From: Martinezella tropici
GTDB lineage: Bacteria > Pseudomonadota > Alphaproteobacteria > Rhizobiales > Rhizobiaceae
Length of the DNA: 64,000 nucleotides
NCBI RefSeq assembly: GCF_008370325.1
Contig: NZ_VNIP01000008.1
Span: 310,001 to 374,000 of the forward strand
Reading direction: 5' to 3'
A program made the translations under genes and the position numbers. Positions 1 to 8,969 of this stretch are shown in pieces (within the stretch, counting starts at the first letter, position 1; each line of letters starts with the position of its first letter). Below the pieces are notes generated by a model. The model had not been told where the DNA came from, did not search any database, and was given only the letters and a program-made list of their open reading frames with translations.

Positions 1-66
1 TGACTTGATCGGGAGATAGAGCGCCGTTTCCAAATCCGCCTCCGGCCTTTGAATATCCGGCCTGTT

Positions 67-963
67 CTATCCGATTCGGTTAACCAGAAAGTCGATAAAG
101 GCGCGGATGCGGGCGGCCAGATGCTCATGGCCGGCATAGACGGCATGGATATGCTCGATGTCTTCTGGATTGAAATCTTCGAGGACGGGCACGAGCCTGC
201 CGGCATCGAGATCCGGCTGGACGTGGAATTGACCGACGCGGGCAAGGCCCATTCCCGCAACGCAAAGGCTGCGAACGGTCGGGCCGTTGTTTGCCTGGAG
301 GTTGCCCTGCACGGTTTTGACGAAATGGTTGTCGCTCTGCGGATCGCGAAAGGGCCAGCCTTCGGCGGTCGGGCGAAAGTTGAAAGTCAGGCAGTTGTGA
401 TGATCGAGCTCATCCGGCGTTGTCGGCCGGCCGTTTTGCTCGATGTAGGAGGGGGCCGCGACGATGATGCGGCGGCTGTCCATGAGTTTGCGAGCTTTGA
501 GCGAGCTATCCCGCAAGATGCCGGCGCGAATAGCAACATCGGCCCGCTCGCCGACGATATCGATGACGCTGTCGGTGAGTGAGATGTCGAGTTCGATCTC
601 GGGATAGCACTCCAGAAAATCGGGAATGATCGGCACCAGACAACAAACCCCGAAGGCGACGGAGGCGCTGACACGCAGCGGGCCGCGTGGCACCGTGGCG
701 CCGCCTGATGCCACGATCCGCTCCGCTTCCTGAATATCGGCCAGGATCGTTCGTGCCTTTTCGAGATAGATTTCTCCCTCGGGCGTCAATTGCAGCGAGC
801 GGGTGGTGCGAACCAAGAGGCGAGTGCCCAGCCGCTCTTCCAGCCGGGTGACGAGCTTGCTGACAGCCGAGGGTGAAAGGCGCAGCTTGCGGCCAGCCGC
901 CGAAAAGCTGGCGAGGGTGGCCACCTGAACGAAGACATCCATCTCGCCGGCGCGATTGTCCAT
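67..963 (-). CDS. LysR-family transcriptional regulator
   Basis: A DNA-binding regulator of about 298 residues, the usual LysR length. The N-terminal winged helix-turn-helix is clear (FVQVATLASFSAAGRKLRLS, then SAVSKLVTRLEERLG). A LysR substrate-binding domain follows, with the PRGPLRVSASVAFG linker and a DVAIRAG segment near residue 145. The ATG at 963 is preferred to a TTG two codons upstream; an internal ATG at 948 is also possible. It is divergent from an MFS exporter and an aldo/keto reductase, the common arrangement in which the LysR protein controls its neighbours. The effector is unknown. The family is certain; the target genes are inferred. Confidence 0.9.
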   Translation of the reverse strand: MDNRAGEMDVFVQVATLASFSAAGRKLRLSPSAVSKLVTRLEERLGTRLLVRTTRSLQLTPEGEIYLEKARTILADIQEAERIVASGGATVPRGPLRVSASVAFGVCCLVPIIPDFLECYPEIELDISLTDSVIDIVGERADVAIRAGILRDSSLKARKLMDSRRIIVAAPSYIEQNGRPTTPDELDHHNCLTFNFRPTAEGWPFRDPQSDNHFVKTVQGNLQANNGPTVRSLCVAGMGLARVGQFHVQPDLDAGRLVPVLEDFNPEDIEHIHAVYAGHEHLAARIRAFIDFLVNRIG

Positions 964-967
964 TTGC

Positions 968-1005
968 AACTCATTCTTTTGAATTCAATTCACAAGTGTT
1001 GAGTT
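968..1005. promoter_or_regulatory. Candidate LysR operator between divergent genes
   Basis: Inverted arms AACTCA (968-973) and TGAGTT (1000-1005) flank a perfect TTGAATTCAA palindrome at 979-988. This lies at the start of the lysR gene, in the gap shared with the exporter. LysR proteins usually bind dyads in such gaps. Assignment is by position and symmetry only. Confidence 0.3.
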
Positions 1006-1105
1006 GATATAGCCGATTATCGTTCGAATGTCGCTACGCCATATTCTTCCCGAACAAGAACTCGCGCATCCGCAGCTACCGGGTGCCATTTGATCGGATG
1101 ATCTC

Positions 1106-2299
1106 ATGCCTCTGGCTCTCTTTGCCTTGACGATCGCTGCCTATGCGATCGGCACAACCGAATTCGTCATCGTCGGCCTTTTACCCACCGTGGCGAACGA
1201 CCTTCACATCAACCTGCCGCTCGCCGGCCTCATCGTCAGCGTCTATGCGCTCGGCGTCACTTTCGGCGCGCCGATCCTAACCGCGCTCACCGGCCGCATC
1301 GAGCGCAAGCCGCTGCTGCTCGGTTTGATGGCGCTGTTCATTGTCGGCAACGGCATGGCGGCCTTGAGCCCGGGCTATGCGCCGCTGCTCGTTGCGCGCG
1401 TGCTTTCGGCCTTTGCCCATGGCGTGTTCTTCTCTGTGGGATCCACGATTGCCGCCGATCTCGTGCCGGAAAACCGCCGCGCTTCCGCAATCGCCATGAT
1501 GTTCATGGGCCTGACCGTCGCCATCGTCACAGGTGTTCCGCTCGGCACCTTTATCGGCCAGACTTTCGGCTGGCGCGCGACCTTTGCAGCCGTCGCAGGC
1601 CTTGGCATCATCGCCTTTATCGCCATCCTGCTGCTTCTGCCGTCCAGCCTGAAGAAGGCGCCGCCGGCAAGCATCGGTGAGCAGGTGCGCGTACTTGCAA
1701 GCGGCCGGCTGCTGATCGTCTTTGCCATGACGGCGCTCGGCTATGGTGGCACCTTCGTCGCCTTTACCTTCCTCGCCTCGATCCTGCAGGAAGTGACCGG
1801 CTTTGCCGCCTCCGCCGTGAGCCTCATCCTCGTGCTCTACGGTATCGCTATTGCCATCGGCAACGTCGTGGGTGGCCGTCTTGCCAATGGCAATCCGGTC
1901 CGCGCGCTGACGTGGCTCTTTGTCGCTCAGGCTCTCGTGCTTGTCCTCTTCAGCTTTACGGCAGTCTCGCCCTGGCTTGCCATCCCGACGCTTGCGGCGC
2001 TTGGCTTCCTGTCCTTTGCCAATGTTCCGGGCCTGCAGCTCTATGTCGTCCAGCTGGCCCGGCAGGTTCGCCCCGCCGCCGTCGATGTCGCCTCGGCGCT
2101 CAATATCGCTGCCTTCAATCTCGGCATTGCCGCTGGCGCCTGGATCGGCGGTCTGGTGGTGGAATCCTCTCTTGGCCTTAGCGCCACGCCCTGGGTCGGC
2201 GCGATCCTGGTCGTCGCTGCCCTGGTGCTGACCCTCTGGAGCGGCGCGCTCGACCGCCGCTCGACTGCCGTGACACAGGCGGTTTCCTCCGCCGCCTGA
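1106..2299 (+). CDS. MFS transporter, DHA1 (AraJ/YdhP-like) exporter
   Basis: A 397-residue inner-membrane protein with about 12 hydrophobic segments. It opens with the AraJ/YdhP-type sequence LALFALTIAAYAIGTTEFVI and carries the MFS loop 2-3 signature region (LTGRIERKPLLLG). Proton-driven efflux of a drug, sugar or small metabolite is the family role; the substrate cannot be read from sequence. It precedes an aldo/keto reductase on the same strand by 27 bases, so the two are probably co-transcribed, under the divergent LysR regulator. Confidence 0.88.
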   Translation: MPLALFALTIAAYAIGTTEFVIVGLLPTVANDLHINLPLAGLIVSVYALGVTFGAPILTALTGRIERKPLLLGLMALFIVGNGMAALSPGYAPLLVARVLSAFAHGVFFSVGSTIAADLVPENRRASAIAMMFMGLTVAIVTGVPLGTFIGQTFGWRATFAAVAGLGIIAFIAILLLLPSSLKKAPPASIGEQVRVLASGRLLIVFAMTALGYGGTFVAFTFLASILQEVTGFAASAVSLILVLYGIAIAIGNVVGGRLANGNPVRALTWLFVAQALVLVLFSFTAVSPWLAIPTLAALGFLSFANVPGLQLYVVQLARQVRPAAVDVASALNIAAFNLGIAAGAWIGGLVVESSLGLSATPWVGAILVVAALVLTLWSGALDRRSTAVTQAVSSAA

Positions 2300-2326
2300 T
2301 CAAACCTTCAATCGAAAGGATCATTC

Positions 2327-3157
2327 ATGAAAATCGTCAGCGCCAATGGCGCATCCATTCCGGCCCTTGGTTTCGGCACCTTCCGTATGCCGGGTCCTGA
2401 TACAGAACGCATGGTCGCGCATGTTCTGGGCAATGGCTATCGTCACATCGATACCGCCCAGATCTATGGCAACGAGGCCGACGTCGGCGACGGGATCCTT
2501 CGTTCGGGCATTGCTCGCGGCGATTTGTTCCTGACCACCAAGGTCTGGATCGAAAGTTATCGGCGCGATGCTTTCATTGCCTCGGTGGATGAAAGCCTGA
2601 AGAAGCTGAAGACCGACTATGTCGATCTCCTGCTGCTGCACTGGCCGAACGACGCGGTGCCGCTGGCCGAGCAGATCGGCGCATTGAACGAGGTCGCAAA
2701 GGCAGGCAAGGTTCGCCATATCGGCGTTTCCAACTTCAACCGGGCCTTGATGCGCGAGGCGGTTCGGCTCAGCGACCTGCCGCTCGCCACCAACCAGGTG
2801 GAATATCACCCCTATCTCGACCAATCGCCTATCCTCGAGACCGCCGCCAGCCTCAGCATGTCGGTGACCGCCTACTACGCCATGGCGGATGGCAACGTGC
2901 TTTCCGATCCGGTGCTGCAGGACCTTGCCGGCCGGCACGGCAAATCGATCGCCCAGATCGTTCTGCGCTGGATCGTGCAGCAGGGGTTGATCGTCCTCTC
3001 TAAAACCGTGTCGGAAGCCCGCGCAGCGGAAAATGCCGCCATCTTCGACTTTGCGCTTTCGCAGGATGAAATGGCTGCTATCCACGCACTCGCACGGCCG
3101 AGCGGCCGCATCGTCAGCCCCGACGGTCTGGCGCCGGTCTGGGACGAAGCGGCTTAA
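2327..3157 (+). CDS. Aldo/keto reductase (2,5-diketo-D-gluconate reductase type)
   Basis: A 276-residue NADPH-dependent oxidoreductase with a TIM-barrel fold. The catalytic residues are visible: Asp and Tyr in DTAQIYGNEADVG (about residues 42-54), Lys in TTKVW, His in LLLLHWPND. GVSNFN follows, and the nucleotide-binding end is near LSKTVSEARAAEN. It resembles DkgA/DkgB, which reduce diketogluconate and methylglyoxal-like aldehydes. A good AAAGGA ribosome site precedes the ATG. Its position directly behind the exporter suggests a shared stress or detoxification role (inference). Confidence 0.88.
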   Translation: MKIVSANGASIPALGFGTFRMPGPDTERMVAHVLGNGYRHIDTAQIYGNEADVGDGILRSGIARGDLFLTTKVWIESYRRDAFIASVDESLKKLKTDYVDLLLLHWPNDAVPLAEQIGALNEVAKAGKVRHIGVSNFNRALMREAVRLSDLPLATNQVEYHPYLDQSPILETAASLSMSVTAYYAMADGNVLSDPVLQDLAGRHGKSIAQIVLRWIVQQGLIVLSKTVSEARAAENAAIFDFALSQDEMAAIHALARPSGRIVSPDGLAPVWDEAA

Positions 3158-3462
3158 CGCTCACAGCTCAGTGAAAAAGGGAGCCGCTCGGAAAGGGCGG
3201 CCGCTTTCCAGGCGGCGTTAAATACGGGCTCTTCGAGATTCTCTGAGGAACAGAAAAATGGTCGGGAGCCAGGCCTCCTCATGAGAATAGGATTCCTTGT
3301 TCCAAAGTCGTCCTAGCGAAATGCCTGTCCGCGATTTTTGGCCCCAAACACCTCATTCGGGCAATCAGTTTGGCGGCGACCGCTTGTCGCGCGAAATTGC
3401 CCAGAGGCCTCGGCCGTTGGCGCATAGCGGACCGCGACAAAGCTCGTCTCGACCAGTATCGG
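3158..3462. other. Gap between convergent genes with one stem-loop
   Basis: No convincing gene. A short stem-loop (GGAAAG/CTTTCC arms, 3190-3209) lies just after the aldo/keto reductase and may end its transcript, although no T-run follows. The rest shows nothing recognisable. Confidence 0.4.
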
Positions 3463-4371
3463 TCACCGCGATGCGGCCGGCATGACATTAGCACCATCCA
3501 TGACATAAGTCGCATAACGATGGTCGCGGATCAGGCTTATCTTTTGCCCCCGCCATTCGAGCAGCATGAAATAGGAAGGACCGCCCGACGGCTCGGCCGA
3601 TACAAGCAATATTTCCCGGCCTTCCAGCCAGGCCGGTTCGATCCTGACCGGCGGATATTCGGCATAATAGGTAAAAAATCGACCGACGTCGGCGGCACCC
3701 GAGATTTCCGGCCGTCGCGCCTGGCGAAGCCGAACGTCGTCGGCCAGCAAGCGACGCAACGCGTCCCAGTCTTGGGCGTTGAAGAGCGCTGCAAAGTTCA
3801 GGGCTTCGGGACTTGGCAACGGCGCAACCTCGGACCGCACGTCGGAGATCGCGCGCAATCTTGCCCGACCGCGCGACAGATGGGCCTTGACGGCATCGAC
3901 ACTCAGTTCCAGCAGCGCTGCGATATCCGCAAGCGACTCTCCCAGCACATCCTTGAGGATCACCGCGCTGCGTTGCGGCACCGGCAATTCTGCAAAATGA
4001 CCCAGGGCAACCCGCACCGTGTCCTGCCGAATCAGCGCGTCCTCCGGGCCGGCGGCGCTGATATCGGCCAGATCAAAGGCCATCTCAAGCGGCTCCGACC
4101 GGCGCGTACTGCGCTGGCGCAGGGTATCTATGGCTCGATTGTGGACGATGCGAAATAGCCAGGGTCGCAGCGGCGTGCCCGGCGGGATCGAGCCAGCCGT
4201 CGCAAATACCCTGGCAAACGCGTCCTGAATCACGTCTTCGCCGTCGATCACCGAACCCACCAGACGAGCAGCATAGCGATGCAGCTGTGGGCGAAGCGCA
4301 TCCGCTTCCCTGGCCAGGTCTGCGAGCAGAGTTTTCCTCTCTTCGGCCCCGGGAGCTGCATCTTCCGTCAT
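3463..4371 (-). CDS. ECF sigma factor with C-terminal SnoaL-like domain (SigJ type)
   Basis: A 302-residue ECF-type RNA polymerase sigma factor. Sigma region 2 is visible (GSVIDGEDVIQDAFARVF, LRPWLFRIVHNRAIDTLRQR). Region 4 is near residues 125-170 (LPVPQRSAVILKDVLGESLA, then VDAVKAHLSRGRARL). About 130 extra residues (NFAALFNAQDWDALRRLLAD onward) look like the SnoaL/NTF2-like domain of SigJ-type factors, which replaces a separate anti-sigma factor in characterised groups. The start overlaps the stop of the upstream SDR gene by four bases (ATGA), so the two are translationally coupled. No anti-sigma gene is adjacent. Confidence 0.85.
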   Translation of the reverse strand: MTEDAAPGAEERKTLLADLAREADALRPQLHRYAARLVGSVIDGEDVIQDAFARVFATAGSIPPGTPLRPWLFRIVHNRAIDTLRQRSTRRSEPLEMAFDLADISAAGPEDALIRQDTVRVALGHFAELPVPQRSAVILKDVLGESLADIAALLELSVDAVKAHLSRGRARLRAISDVRSEVAPLPSPEALNFAALFNAQDWDALRRLLADDVRLRQARRPEISGAADVGRFFTYYAEYPPVRIEPAWLEGREILLVSAEPSGGPSYFMLLEWRGQKISLIRDHRYATYVMDGANVMPAASR

Positions 4372-5111
4372 TCGATGACCGTCACACCCGTATCCCCACG
4401 CACGGCATAGACCATGGCCTCAGCGAGGCCCGTCTTGCCGATCAGTTCGGCGACCGTATCACCGAAAGCCCGCGGCGTCATGTGCGGCCAGGTGGCGGCC
4501 TGTTCGGCAAATGTCCGACCCGCCTTCGCGGCATAGGCCCGGATGCCGGTATCGCCCACACCGGTTCCAACGAACATCTGCCGGGGAACGATGACCCTGA
4601 ACCGCAAACCCAGGCCAAGTTCCGCCGACAAGCCATCGGCATATTTTGCAATGAACCACTGCGCGCGCTTGGCGCCGGCATAACCTCCCGATAGCGGCGA
4701 CCCCTGCACGGCGGCTCCGCTGGAGACCAGGGCGACGAGCCCACCCGGCGCCATTGGCAAGGTCAGGGCCGCCTGTACCCAATGCAGCGCGGCCTTGACG
4801 TCTACATTCCAGTTGGTCGTGAATGCCTCCCAGCCAATGCGGTCGATCCGCTCCATGGGCGGTTCCGCACCGGCATTCATGATGACGACATCAGGTCGCG
4901 TCTGCTCCATGATCCGCCGCGCCGCGTCGACATCAGTTGCATCAGCCGATATGGCGGTGACGGCCGCTTGCTCAGCCGGCCCCTGCACGGCCGTCGCGTT
5001 TCGGGCAACCACGGTGACTTCGGCGGCGCGAGCAACGAATGCCTCGGCGAGCCCTCTTCCCAAGCCGCGGCTTCCGCCGACGACCACAATTCGCTTTCCT
5101 TCCAGATCCAT
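4368..5111 (-). CDS. SDR-family NAD(P)-dependent oxidoreductase
   Basis: A 247-residue short-chain dehydrogenase. It has the glycine-rich cofactor site VVVGGSRGLGRGLAEA at the N-terminus, MNAGAEPP (the NAG-type motif), a catalytic Ser in LVSSGAAVQG, and Tyr/Lys in YAGAK. Substrate unknown. It lies first in a two-gene unit with the SnoaL-type ECF sigma factor and overlaps it by four bases. Oxidoreductases beside SigJ/ECF41-like factors are a known pairing, and the enzyme may be a regulatory target of the factor (inference). Confidence 0.88.
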   Translation of the reverse strand: MDLEGKRIVVVGGSRGLGRGLAEAFVARAAEVTVVARNATAVQGPAEQAAVTAISADATDVDAARRIMEQTRPDVVIMNAGAEPPMERIDRIGWEAFTTNWNVDVKAALHWVQAALTLPMAPGGLVALVSSGAAVQGSPLSGGYAGAKRAQWFIAKYADGLSAELGLGLRFRVIVPRQMFVGTGVGDTGIRAYAAKAGRTFAEQAATWPHMTPRAFGDTVAELIGKTGLAEAMVYAVRGDTGVTVIE

Positions 5112-5538
5112 TTCTCAATCCTCGTTCGGGTCGGTTTCGACCGCACGACGACGGTCGCAACAACGACGTTTCAAGGAGGTGAAAAGAGTCATCGCCATCT
5201 GCGATTCGTGGAAAGCCGGCGTCAAAAAAGTCTGACTAGACCGAATGCCGCCGTGATTGCTGTCGTCAGCCTCGTGCACGAACTGTCTGATCCTCCACAT
5301 CTGCGGGGGATCCCGGAGTTCGGGCAATGCGGGTTCTTGCAAAAGCTGACGTTCACTCCCCGGAAGGGTTGGGGCAATAGAAGCTGCCTTGGATCGTCCG
5401 AAGAAATCTGCGGCACGAGCAATACTCCCGATAACCGGCGTTATAAGGAGTATCGCTAAAGATGGTTCTCACGATCCCACATTTACTTTAGTGGCTGGGC
5501 TCGGAGGCTCCCTTTTGTTTGTTTTGATGAGGTCAAGC
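5112..5538. other. Intergenic region, 427 bases
   Basis: It holds the upstream region of the SDR-sigma unit and the downstream region of the GH94 gene. Short reading frames on both strands have no protein-like character, and I see no other feature. Confidence 0.4.
5147..5174 (-). promoter_or_regulatory. Candidate ECF-type promoter of the SDR-sigma unit
   Basis: On the minus strand TTGAAAC (5174-5168) is followed after 17 bases by CGTC (5150-5147), a typical ECF -35/-10 pair. It lies about 36 bases before the SDR start, so autoregulation by the encoded sigma factor is plausible. Weak motif; low confidence. Confidence 0.3.
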
Positions 5539-8500
5539 CTAGAAGTCCAGCTTGACCTCGCAGGCGCCGATCGAAGCTGGCAATAGTGGCTTGCGGATAC
5601 GCTGGCCGAATTGCCGCTTGAAGCCGAAGACATTGCCGATCAGGCTTTTGGTATAGAGACCGGGACCGCTCGAATAGATGCGCCAGCCGCCGTCGACGGC
5701 GATATCGCTGGCCTTGACGCGCGCCCATTCCGACGATGCGTGATAGCGGTCGTCGAAGGCCGCGTCGCTGCTGCTGAAATAGGTGTTGCGCTGGCGGAGC
5801 GACGCATGTTCCAGCCGGCCGCTGACGGCGATCGGGTTGGCGAGTGCAAGCGCCTGCCACACGGCCTCCGCATCGTCGTCGAGGGCAAGGGCCTCGCAGT
5901 AGCGCAGATGCGCGTGCACATACATGAGCCCGATCTCGCGACCGAAGAAGGACGAGGACTCGGCGCGGCGGAAGAGCTTTTCCGGACCGCCCGAGTAAGT
6001 CGCCGGCTTCTCCATCAGCCGGACGCCGTCCGGGAACAGCAGGTTCTCGCGGATGAGCTTCATGTGGGCATGGCGCTGATCCGGCGTGAAGAGGCCGCCG
6101 ATCATCGGCTGCGTCATCGCGATCAGCGAATAATGCAGGCCCGTGCGGGTATCCTCCGGATGCAGCAGCAACTCGACGCCGTCATGGCTTGGATCGAAGA
6201 CGCCGTAGCCGGCAACAATGCCGTCGCGCATCAGGAGTCGGTTGAAATCGGCGCGCATGGCGACGGCGGTCGCCTGAAGTGACTGCGCTTCCTCGTTGCG
6301 GCTGGCGAGCGTCAGGATGTTGGCGTAGCGCACCAGCTGCTCATAGAGCAGCGATACCGTCCAGCTGCTCACCATCCAGTCGCGCAAATGCGGATCGGCC
6401 GGCTGCAGGCTGTCGTTCCAATCGCCTTCGCCGTAGCGAATGAGGCTCGTGCCCGGCACGAAACGGCTACGCACCGTTTCCAGCAGCTTTTCGACATGAT
6501 CGGAGATCGTCGCGTGCTCCGAGGTCAGCTGCATCGTGTCGTCGGCGCGCCACGGAACCGTTTTGGAGAGGAAGGTGATGTCGCCGGTCGCCTCGATATA
6601 ATCGCAGAGCGCCTTCAGCGGCCAGACGACGATGTCGCCATGCGCTTCGCCGGCACGGATGTTGGCATAGGGCTCCAGCATGAACCATTGCGGCCAGTCG
6701 CCGCGATCGCGATACTGCTCGGAAAAGAGCGTCGAGAGGATCTGCCGGACCTCTTCGTCATGCTCGTAGGCAAGCAGGAATTCGATCGGCCCCTGGCAGA
6801 CGTCGCGCGTTCCCCAGGCAGCACCCGTATATTGTTCGAGCCCATGCGGCACGCTCAAATGGACGATGGCGTCATGCGCGATCCAGGGCAGCATCACTGC
6901 TTGCGCCGCCACATCGCGGCCATCGCCTTCGATGCGCGCGTTACGCGTTACATGGCTCCAGAAGCGTCCTGCCGGTGCCAGCATCTCCTCGCTTTCGACG
7001 CCGGCGCTATAGCGCGCAGCAAGGGCTTCGGCCGCATCCGGATCGGTCATCGAACCTGTGACGGCAAAGCGCAATGCCTTCGTCGGGCGCGATTTCAGCG
7101 CGACGAACGGACCGTTGCGGGCCACGCCGTCGCTATAGAGCAGTTCGTCGCCGCCAACGGCTTCGAACGCATCCGGGGTCGAAGTGACGAGGTGATAGCC
7201 GGCCTTCGGGTAACGATCCCAGAGCCAGGATGGCTGCGGCCGGAAGGAGATGCGCTTGCCCGCCGTATCGACGGCGATGTTCGCCACGGCCTCATAGTCG
7301 CGTTCGCCGAGGACGATGTGGCCGAACACGAGGAAGCGGCAGGCCTCGCCTTCCACCGAAACGCTCCATTGTATCGCCGGATCGTCGCCGGAGGCGATTG
7401 CCGATACTGAAATGGTGCGTCCGGGAAGGCGGTAGATCCAACGTGTATCGCTCAAGCCCATCTCGAATGCCGCAGGTACACCAAGCAGGCGCCAGCCATC
7501 ACCGAGATCGACGAGGATGCGCAGGCCGCTCGACCGCGTCAGGTTGTATGGGTCGCGGGAAACGGAGAACAGCTTGTGGAAGGACGTGTTGCCGATGGTC
7601 AGCTGCGCGGCGAAGATGCCCTGCATCCAGCAGGTGGCAGCCAGCGTCTGATCGTCGAGCAGCATGTTCTGCCCGCTGCGGACGATGGCGCCATGGCGGC
7701 GGGCCACAAGCCGCTCCTTTTCACGGAGAACAACGTGTCTGTTGTGCGGCCCATCCTGCACGAAGAAAGAGATGAGTTTTCCGTCCGCATGTTCTTCCAG
7801 CATCCGCTCGGGGTAGAGCGTATCGATCGTGGCTTGATCGAGGTCGTCGCTTTCGGCAAGGGGCGCGTCCTGCAAGAGACTGCGCGCGGACTGCGCGGCC
7901 GATATCGTGTCTACCACGAGCTCGTTCCGAAGCTTCGGCAGGCCATCGAGATGGGCGAGGTCGGCATCGCTGGACGCGGCCGGATGATCGGCGATGAAGA
8001 GACCGAAGAAGGTCGTCGTGGTGGTGTCGCCGGCTGCGAGCGCAAGCGGCTTCGACTGGATCGCCGGGCAAGCGACCTCGTGCTGGCGGCGTGTGCCGGG
8101 CAGGCTGTCGCCAAAGTCTGGCACCATGACGCCGTCGTCGCGCTTGGAGGGCACGAGGAGCTGGATTGCATCGGTCGCGTAAGCCGCCACACCCTCGAGG
8201 CAACCCTGTGCGAGCCAAGGATTTCGCCCGCCACCCTGCTTGAGGTTCTGGCGGTTCATGATGACGGGACCGAAGGCGGCGTGGCTGGCGATGTGATGAT
8301 CGATATATTGCGAGGCATAGGCTTCGCTGTTCATCAGGAAACCGCGATCACCGAGACCGACATCCTGGAGAAGGACGAGATCGGCCGAAATGGTGGCGCT
8401 CGTGCTGTTCAGCAGCGACACCTGCCAGAACCATGCGGTCTCACTCGGGTGCAGCCGCAGGCTGACCGTATGCTTCACACCGGCCGTCTCGCCGCTCCAC

Positions 8501-8793
8501 GAAAAGCCACTCTCGCCGTGGCCGAACTGCACTGCAGCCTTTGGCCCTACGATTTCGGCCGTCTCCGGCTTCGCACCGCCGATACGCAGATAAAGCCGGC
8601 CGATGCCACCATAGATGGGCGAACCGAGCACCTGGTTGATCATGACGCCACCCTGCTGGTCGGCAAAATCGATCGAAAACAGCGTGCCGTTCGGCAAGAC
8701 CGAGGCCGAAAGGCCGGCGGTGTTGCCGAGCGTGATAAGGCCGAGTTCTTCGCGACGGGGCGTTTGAAAGCTACGATTGGAGTCCGAGGACAT
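5539..8793 (-). CDS. GH94-type glycoside phosphorylase (1,2-beta-oligoglucan phosphorylase-like)
   Basis: A 1084-residue cytosolic protein with no signal peptide. The C-terminal half is an alpha/alpha-barrel like that of GH94 phosphorylases; RYGEGDWNDSLQPADPH (about residue 795) contains the family's WND motif with the catalytic Asp, and GAAWGTRDVCQGP precedes it. The N-terminal half is a beta-sandwich with inserted repeats. Length and layout resemble 1,2-beta-oligoglucan phosphorylases (about 1100 residues) more than cellobiose phosphorylase (about 800). Rhizobia make cyclic beta-1,2-glucans, so such a substrate is plausible but not shown. It lies downstream of a GH2 beta-mannosidase on the same strand, 176 bases away with a stem-loop between. 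Confidence 0.75.
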   Translation of the reverse strand: MSSDSNRSFQTPRREELGLITLGNTAGLSASVLPNGTLFSIDFADQQGGVMINQVLGSPIYGGIGRLYLRIGGAKPETAEIVGPKAAVQFGHGESGFSWSGETAGVKHTVSLRLHPSETAWFWQVSLLNSTSATISADLVLLQDVGLGDRGFLMNSEAYASQYIDHHIASHAAFGPVIMNRQNLKQGGGRNPWLAQGCLEGVAAYATDAIQLLVPSKRDDGVMVPDFGDSLPGTRRQHEVACPAIQSKPLALAAGDTTTTTFFGLFIADHPAASSDADLAHLDGLPKLRNELVVDTISAAQSARSLLQDAPLAESDDLDQATIDTLYPERMLEEHADGKLISFFVQDGPHNRHVVLREKERLVARRHGAIVRSGQNMLLDDQTLAATCWMQGIFAAQLTIGNTSFHKLFSVSRDPYNLTRSSGLRILVDLGDGWRLLGVPAAFEMGLSDTRWIYRLPGRTISVSAIASGDDPAIQWSVSVEGEACRFLVFGHIVLGERDYEAVANIAVDTAGKRISFRPQPSWLWDRYPKAGYHLVTSTPDAFEAVGGDELLYSDGVARNGPFVALKSRPTKALRFAVTGSMTDPDAAEALAARYSAGVESEEMLAPAGRFWSHVTRNARIEGDGRDVAAQAVMLPWIAHDAIVHLSVPHGLEQYTGAAWGTRDVCQGPIEFLLAYEHDEEVRQILSTLFSEQYRDRGDWPQWFMLEPYANIRAGEAHGDIVVWPLKALCDYIEATGDITFLSKTVPWRADDTMQLTSEHATISDHVEKLLETVRSRFVPGTSLIRYGEGDWNDSLQPADPHLRDWMVSSWTVSLLYEQLVRYANILTLASRNEEAQSLQATAVAMRADFNRLLMRDGIVAGYGVFDPSHDGVELLLHPEDTRTGLHYSLIAMTQPMIGGLFTPDQRHAHMKLIRENLLFPDGVRLMEKPATYSGGPEKLFRRAESSSFFGREIGLMYVHAHLRYCEALALDDDAEAVWQALALANPIAVSGRLEHASLRQRNTYFSSSDAAFDDRYHASSEWARVKASDIAVDGGWRIYSSGPGLYTKSLIGNVFGFKRQFGQRIRKPLLPASIGACEVKLDF

Positions 8794-8922
8794 AAGCGGT
8801 GTCTCGCTGATTCATGGATCGGATGAGGGGCACTAGATCATATGGCGGCGCCTGATCATAGGAGGCAATTCGTCATTCACCCGTGCAATCTTTTGTGACG
8901 GTTTACAGCAGATGCGAGGTCC

Positions 8923-8949
8923 GATCCGGCGCGATGCGCCGGATCTTTT
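8923..8949. terminator. Strong stem-loop between the GH2 and GH94 genes
   Basis: A perfect 10-bp stem, GATCCGGCGC (8923-8932) with GCGCCGGATC (8936-8945), has a 3-base loop and is followed by TTTT on the plus strand. On the transcribed minus strand there is no T-run after the stem. It may therefore act as an mRNA-end or attenuation structure rather than a classical terminator for the GH2 transcript. Confidence 0.5.
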
Positions 8950-8969
8950 CCGTGGGAGAGCGCCCGGTT

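Noticed and set aside
3463..4371. Assignment of the SnoaL-type sigma factor to ECF41
   Set aside because: The gene context fits, but the DGGGK-type linker motif and a TGTCACA promoter element of that group were not seen, so only the broader SigJ-like call is made.
7576..8826. 416-codon plus-strand open frame
   Set aside because: Antisense shadow of the GH94 gene, with no domain-like sequence.
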